From contig BROG01000448.1 of assembly GCA_030159075.1 (NCBI GenBank), forward strand, positions 299,001 to 363,000: 64,000 nucleotides of DNA, read 5' to 3'. The notes under the pieces were generated by a model. The model saw nothing but the letters and a program-made list of their open reading frames with translations. It ran no database searches and was not told where the DNA came from. Position numbers and translations under genes: made by a program. This DNA is from Atrina japonica. Its lineage: Eukaryota; Mollusca; Bivalvia; Pterioida; Pinnidae. Shown piece after piece: positions 59,516 to 64,000 of the stretch (its first letter is position 1; the number at the start of each line of letters is the position of its first letter).

Positions 59516-59962
59516 TCATTGGAGCATAGAGAAACGGAATTCGTTGTTTTTGTCAGGTTGGATTATGAGCTCACGTCTTCTGTAAGCCAGATCACAATAC
59601 ACGAATTCAGACAATTTGAGTCCGTCAAGCGCTAATTTAAGAATTTCTGTCGGGATTATTTTCTCCTTCTTTGAGTTTGCTTCCAACAGTTTGTCAATCA
59701 TTTGTAGTTGTGGTACAATCGCTTTGCATATCAACGCATGTGTTCTTTGCAGCCTTAGATCTTGATTTTTTGTGTTTTTATCTAAATGAGACCAAATCTC
59801 ACTATTAACTTTAGGAGGAACAAGATTAGGTACGTTTATAGGCCGTAAATAATTTTCAGTGGCCTCTTTGATTTTTTCTGATACTAATTTACAACGTACA
59901 CCGTTGTTTGCCACATCAGCTAGCTTATCATTAATTTTTTCCCCGCATTTTTCCTCTGTCAT
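59516..59962 (-). pseudogene. DIRS gag-like protein (148 residues), probably truncated
   Basis: The frame opens at the ATG whose first base touches the inner end of the left terminal repeat. It contains VNSEIWSHLDKNTKNQDLRL and QRTHALICKAIVPQLQMIDK, followed by a helical region ending near YCDLAYRRRELI. This matches the conserved helical core I know from animal DIRS gag proteins. The frame stops at 59516 and continues out of frame (the NLFGDDLGKVVEDIVKG-like peptide near 59500-59450), so the C-terminal part is broken off. It packages the RNA in intact elements. Confidence 0.75.
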
Positions 59963-60002
59963 CTCATTTGATAACGAAAGGCTCCCAACAGGGAGAAGAA
60001 AT
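59962..60002 (-). repeat. DIRS left inverted terminal repeat (partial)
   Basis: 41 bp (TCTCATTTGATAACGAAAGG, CTCCCAACAGGGAGAAGAAA) pair with 56741-56783. The longer outer part seen on the right end (GTTAAACGAGAC...) is absent beyond 60003, so the left end is probably truncated at insertion or later. Confidence 0.8.
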
Positions 60003-60003
60003 T

Positions 60004-60274
60004 AGATTACATAGCTGAATTTGAGCATTCATCAGCAGCCTCTCATTTACAAGTGTTACAAGTAGCCACGGCAACTGGATGAAAGACATGTAGACTTGAA
60101 TCAATCAGGATATCTTAATTAAGTTGTCAAACGTCTTTTATATTTCCTGTCTATCAAAGATATAATAGGGGTAATTTTCTGTTTGTTCATTCCTACTTTT
60201 ATATCTGTTCTTGTATAACATGACATATTGACAGCTTCAGATAATTTAGGAACTTTGGTTTAGATTTTTTTTTC
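60004..60274. other. No gene seen
   Basis: AT-rich intronic DNA to the right of the DIRS relic. Confidence 0.35.
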
Positions 60275-60610
60275 ACTAAATGGGGTATTATGCTATGACG
60301 ATGTCTGTCTGTCTGTCTGCTTGTCTAGCCCATTACTTCTTCATGCCTTACTAAAATATATCTATACTTCACATAAAAGTTCTCCAGGTAAAGGTGGCAT
60401 GTTATGACCTTGATTCAAGGTAAAATAGAGTATCTAAAAGGTCAAGGTCACTATGCCAGTCTGCCATTTTTTCCCCCAGAGCATAACTCGCACACCACAA
60501 AGATGGAATGTTTTCAAACTTCACATACCAGTTCTCCATGGCCATACCTTAAAGGTCAAGGTCACAATAGCAGTCTGACTAATTATTATCAGAATTACAA
60601 GCTGCTTAAT
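60275..60610 (+). repeat. GTCTGTCTGTCT / AAGGTCAAGGTCA repeat fragment
   Basis: A GTCTGTCTGTCTGTCTGCTT block is followed by two related ~120-bp parts, each with TTCACATA(AAA)AGTTCTCCA and AAAGGTCAAGGTCAC. It is non-coding. The AAGGTCAAGGTCA word is also seen at 18413 and 22371. Confidence 0.5.
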
Positions 60611-61095
60611 AAATTTTTGATGACATGATTCCTAAACTAAACCACTAAATTCAAAACTAAAATATCAACAGTGTTGAAGGTGTATGAATTCTAGTCACTA
60701 GTGATCAGATTCATTTAATTGATAGAAAATTAGAATGTAATATTTGTCATTATATAATGCAGTAAAAGTTTTATTTTGTGATTCACTTAAAGGTGAATTT
60801 GAATATTTGCTTCTCCTGTACATGTAACTAACCTGTAAAATATGTTCTGTGAACAATAAATAAAAAATAGTGACGGATTGGCACAACAAAAGTGTTAAAA
60901 TTAGCAATATAAGATTGTGCCAGAAGAGTGATGCAATATAGTGCAGAAACACTAATTTACATATAAAAACTCATTATGCAACAATGTGACAGCATTATCT
61001 TTTCACAATTGCGCTGTACTAGTATAATTAAGTGCCACCACATAGTGCCACACGCCTTACACTTTTGTAAGGGAGGGGATTCGGAGTTGTGAGTA
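60611..61095. other. No gene seen
   Basis: AT-rich intronic DNA; the minus-strand frame at 60698-60952 lacks recognisable motifs. Confidence 0.35.
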
Positions 61096-61243
61096 CAGTA
61101 AAACCTGTATATAGGGGCCACCCAAGGGACCAGAGAATATTGACCTTTATGTGCAGGTGACCCTTATACACAGGTTAAATTTAGTTAAAGTACGCAGTCA
61201 AGGGACTTTTCAAAACTGGCCTTTATAGACAGGTGATCTCTAC
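61096..61243 (-). mobile_element. 179-bp TA-flanked element, reversed and truncated
   Basis: CAGTAAAACCTGTATATAGG, GGCCACCCAAGGGACCAGAG, ATTGACCTTTATGTGCAGG and ACTTTTCAAAACTGGCC are the reverse complement of the family. The end corresponding to CTGCTATAGCG is missing; the sequence changes after GGTGATCTCTACAGA. It lies about 370 bp upstream of exon 2. Confidence 0.8.
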
Positions 61244-61608
61244 AGATGGGCATATCCTGAGTTTTGAGTATTTGGACCCCAATTTAAGTTCTTTATAGAG
61301 GGTGCAGGGCACTGACATACAGAGAGGGACTGAGTTGTGAGTTTTATTACCCTTGGTTTAGCCTTTAGGTGTTCCCTACAAAGGGCAGGGATTGACTACA
61401 GAGGGCAGGGACTCCATCATGAGTTTTACTACTCTTCCAATAGAAGTTCCCCACCGATGGCAGGGACTTGCCTGACTAATATCATATGTATTTCCTTTCA
61501 GTTCCTTTGATTTTAACATTTTAAAAAAAAAATTATTGACCACAAGATTATGTTTAAATATATCAGTAAAGTCCTTACTAATATTAATTGTTCTTTGTAT
61601 GATTTCAG
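61244..61608. other. Intron end; short repeated phrases and acceptor
   Basis: AGGGCAGGGACT-like words repeat four times at 61300-61470 (GGTGCAGGGCACTG, AAGGGCAGGGATTG, GAGGGCAGGGACTC, GATGGCAGGGACTT). The interval ends in the splice acceptor TTGTATGATTTCAG. Confidence 0.5.
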
Positions 61609-61702
61609 AGTTCAGAAGGTGGGATAAAAATACCTGACAGATCACACTCACCTGCACCGGAGGATGAAGATTCTTTCTTTAGAGATGGAAAGAGAAGAAT
61701 TG
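61609..61702 (+). CDS. Anoctamin-like (TMEM16) protein, coding exon 2
   Basis: The exon encodes residues 37-67, starting SSEGGIKIPDRSHSPAPEDE and continuing DSFFRDGKRRI, plus the first base (G) of the next codon. It is bounded by TTTCAG and GTAAGA. In animal anoctamins the sequence FFRDGxRxIDFVLVY opens the N-terminal cytoplasmic dimerisation domain. The split codon beginning with G fits the expected Asp of RRID. This motif is the reason for naming the gene. The Ser/Pro and acidic lead-in is typical of the variable N-terminus. The paralogue (for example ANO1-like, ANO3/4-like or ANO5/6-like) cannot be told from 31 residues. The next exon is beyond the window or too short to recognise. Confidence 0.75.
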
Positions 61703-62397
61703 GTAAGAATTTACACTCATGCCATTTCCTAATACAAGTAATTTTGGGAAAATGTCATTGGCAACACAATTGAGAATTGTAATGTGAATTTGTATCAAAT
61801 TGGGGAAAATCGTTAATACTCATGTAAATCTCAATGAAATCTATTTTTTAAATGCATTTCCCCCATCTGAATTTGGATTTTTTTTCAGCAAATTTGGGGA
61901 AAAAAGCTTGTATGTTGCATTGGAAATGAGACTGAACATCCTCTGTCCCTGAAAACTACAGAAAGTGCAAACATTTTTATCGGGTCACTTGGGTCACTAT
62001 GATGATGACCTTTATTTATTGTGCTCCATTGCTCTTTCTTATTGTGTGTTTTTTATAAACATTTCAACATTTTAAATTTCTGAAAAATCACTTGACCTAT
62101 TTTACTAAAATCTGATGCATAGCATCTATAGGAATAGCTACAAGGATATATACAAATTGTGAATTGCATAAGTTTCCCCTGGTCAATAGTTCTTTAGGAA
62201 CTTTTATGCATGTGTCAATTACAGGGCACTGTTAGACCCCAACCCATGGCAAAAGTGACAGACATCAGGTACTCAAGGCTTGGAAATATTCTATATGTAA
62301 GATGGCCTTATAGTGGCTAAAGAGAACTTTGGAATTTTGGCAACATTTCTGAAAATTTGGGAATTTTCACCTAGATACAAATATACATGCACATGTA
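61703..62397. other. Start of intron 2; no exon seen
   Basis: AT-rich DNA after the donor GTAAGAATTT. I looked for a following exon starting with AC/AT and encoding a FVLVY-like motif and found none. Confidence 0.5.
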
Positions 62398-62547
62398 CAG
62401 TAAAACCTGCTTTAGAGACCACCTGGTCACAATGACTGTCCCCAATAGTACCATTTGTGTAAAATCAACCACTGTAGAAAGACCACCTCCCTATAAAGAC
62501 TGGTTTTGTTATGTCCCTAAGCTGGTCTTTATATACAAGTTTCACTG
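62398..62547 (+). mobile_element. TA-flanked TIR element, 150-bp relative of the 179-bp family
   Basis: It starts CAGTAAAACCTGCTTTAGAG and ends TTTATATACAAGTTTCACTG, with TA at 62396-62397 and 62548-62549. The interior has AGACCACCTCCCTATAAAGAC and links the 179-bp family to the 'GTGGAACCTG' family B. Confidence 0.75.
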
Positions 62548-62635
62548 TACCTGCATTTAATCTTTATAACTTTAAAGATAACACTTGAATATTATTTATT
62601 CAATTCTCCATTTATATATTACACTGAACGGTGGT

Positions 62636-62750
62636 GTCTTCCTGGGTACAAGTAACCGAGTTCTCTCCTCCACCAATAAAAACAGGCCGCCACCATATTA
62701 CTGAGAAATTGTTGAGTGTGGCGTAAAACATCATCCAAACAAACACATAA
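62636..62750 (+). mobile_element. SINE, second family, 3' part
   Basis: GAGTTCTCTCCTCCACCAATAAAAACAGGC, read as landmarks, is followed by CGCCACCATATTACTG, AAATTGTTGAGTGTGGCG and the tail TAAAACATCATCCAAACAAA. The head is missing. Confidence 0.7.
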
Positions 62751-63063
62751 AGCTAAATTTATGGAATAACAATTTTGATTAGGGTAATTCTTTGATATTT
62801 TTCAAGCAATTTTATCTCATAGTCTCTTGAGAAATGAAATAGGGATTTTTTTTTAATGTTTTGTAAAAAATATGAATTTTGATGGGAATTTAGCTCAAAT
62901 GTCAAAACATAGTACATGTATTTTAAAAAATGGAAAAAAAATGTCCCAATAACTTACGTCTGATTGTCTGCGTCCAGTAAATATTGTCTACCAATGAAAT
63001 GTTGGTCAGAATATTATCTTATTTTGTGGGCAGGATTGTTGACCCAATATCTACATAATTGTT
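62751..63063. other. No gene seen
   Basis: AT-rich intronic DNA. Confidence 0.35.
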
Positions 63064-64000
63064 TAAAGCATTACGAGCTGTCGTAGGTGAAAAATTTTAC
63101 ATGACCATTTTATGCAATATTTTATCGCATATATATCCCAAAGAGACCATCTGGTGGTCTGAATAAGAAATGCATGTGTATAAATGCAACAATTTGCCAA
63201 GCGCAACTCGTAATATCAGTTATTGTTTGTTCGCCATTAGTTGGAGCATTGCAAATTAACTTTCACAAAATTTTTACAAAGATTACTGAGTGTCCAATAA
63301 ATATGTGCTATTTGCAGTTAATATACATTCTATTCTTATTACCCTTTGCATTTTTTTTCGAACATCATCATTTCAATTTTCATACCTAAATCAGGCAAAG
63401 TTGGTCTATTTCACCGTTTCAAAACAATTGTTTCTGAAATTGTCCACATGCCGGGTATATCGGGTGATCTCGACCCATTTTTAACTTGTCCCATCACATT
63501 CTCAGCTTTATCATTCTTGACACGTATGATCATGAACTGTCCAACTCCACTGGACATGGCGGCATGATTGTAAAACATGAGGTACGCATACTTTTTACAG
63601 TTATATTTTTTTTATTTTGTCAATGTCAGCATTCAAGGTAACATTAAAAATCTGAAAATATTTATTCATATATTCAGATTTTCTTCAGGTATTTAAAATA
63701 GCGTTGAAAAGCATATATTTTACATAATACATGCACTTTCCAATAAAAATCATGTCCTGTATTTTAAAAGTAATTATAAAACACATAAAAATCGGCCGAC
63801 TTTAACATAGTCCGAGCGCGTAAAAGACCGAGATCCCCGTGATCGAATTACGAAGTACATTTGATATGGCGAAAGAGTTTAATTGAAAGGTAATTGCATA
63901 CGGAAATACAGCTGGATTTTTAAGGTACGGGAAAACTTAAATTCTAATAAAACAAATAACTCCGAAAAGAAGATCTTTTATAAAGTTTCACGTGTTTGAT
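63064..64000. repeat. Long dispersed repeat, right copy, runs off the window
   Basis: It is collinear with 1618-2585 in the same orientation and ends at the window edge at the word TTTCACGTGTTTGAT. The copies differ by many substitutions and small indels, for example a shorter CTGGTGGTCTGAATAAGAAA part and different AGCATTACGAGC start, so the duplication is not recent. Open frames at 63174-63567 are not conserved with the left copy. Confidence 0.8.

Larger units (their letters stand above)
56484..60003 (-). mobile_element. DIRS-type tyrosine-recombinase retrotransposon, decayed
   Basis: On the minus strand the order is left terminal repeat (about 60002-59962), gag-like frame, reverse transcriptase, the end of the RNase H region, tyrosine recombinase, internal complementary region and right terminal repeat. 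No integrase or LTRs are seen. This layout, with inverted rather than direct termini and a tyrosine recombinase, is that of DIRS elements, which integrate through a circular intermediate. Several frameshifts break RT and recombinase, and the RNase H core is deleted, so the copy is dead. It is antisense to the host gene, inside its first coding intron. Confidence 0.9.

Noticed and set aside
56484..60003. LTR retrotransposon or endogenous retrovirus
   Set aside because: Termini are inverted, there is no protease or DDE integrase, and a tyrosine recombinase is present, which fits DIRS instead.

Overview
This is eukaryotic nuclear DNA: AT-rich, dominated by introns and repeats, with no bacterial-style gene packing. 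The repeats point to a mollusc, most likely a bivalve. The clues, from memory and not searched, are tRNA-derived SINEs with a (T)TAAACAACAATAAACAAAC tail, repeats beginning TTTTAGCTCACCTG and ending in a GGGCCTCTTGTTTT-like motif, and many short TIR elements. The species cannot be fixed from the sequence alone.

Only one host gene is supported, on the + strand. A first coding exon (4441-4566, ATG at 4459) and a second exon (61609-61702) are both in phase. Together they give an acidic N-terminus ending in SFFRDGKRRI plus the first base of what is probably an Asp codon. This is the start of the cytoplasmic dimerisation region of anoctamins (TMEM16 channels/scramblases). The two exons are 57,042 bp apart, so nearly the whole window is one intron. 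No third exon was found before the right edge.

Layout. 1-4440: upstream sequence with MITE-like elements and a ~970 bp repeat whose second copy lies at the far right edge (63064-64000). 4567-30460: intron with a ~3 kb 41-bp minisatellite (6505-9526), a 50-bp one (16612-18024), a 47-bp one (19205-20425), SINEs and MITEs. 30461-34405: two large 'AGCTCACC' elements with internal tandem units. 35213-39455: a long palindromic element, a hAT-type MITE and a 33-bp minisatellite. 40992-42330: a 63-bp minisatellite. 42949-55645: SINEs (several with clear target-site duplications), TA-flanked 179-bp elements and other fragments. 56484-60003: a decayed antisense DIRS-type tyrosine-recombinase retrotransposon with its internal complementary region preserved. 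61096-62750: further repeats around exon 2.

The most interesting signals are the anoctamin N-terminus split by a giant repeat-filled intron, the DIRS relic with a readable circle-junction architecture, a family of 179-bp TA-flanked elements found four times at identical length, a ~90-bp TTAA-ended MITE family with about ten copies, and evidence that several minisatellites grew inside dispersed elements. I did not find a convincing new multi-gene system; the window is best read as a record of repeat dynamics inside one intron.
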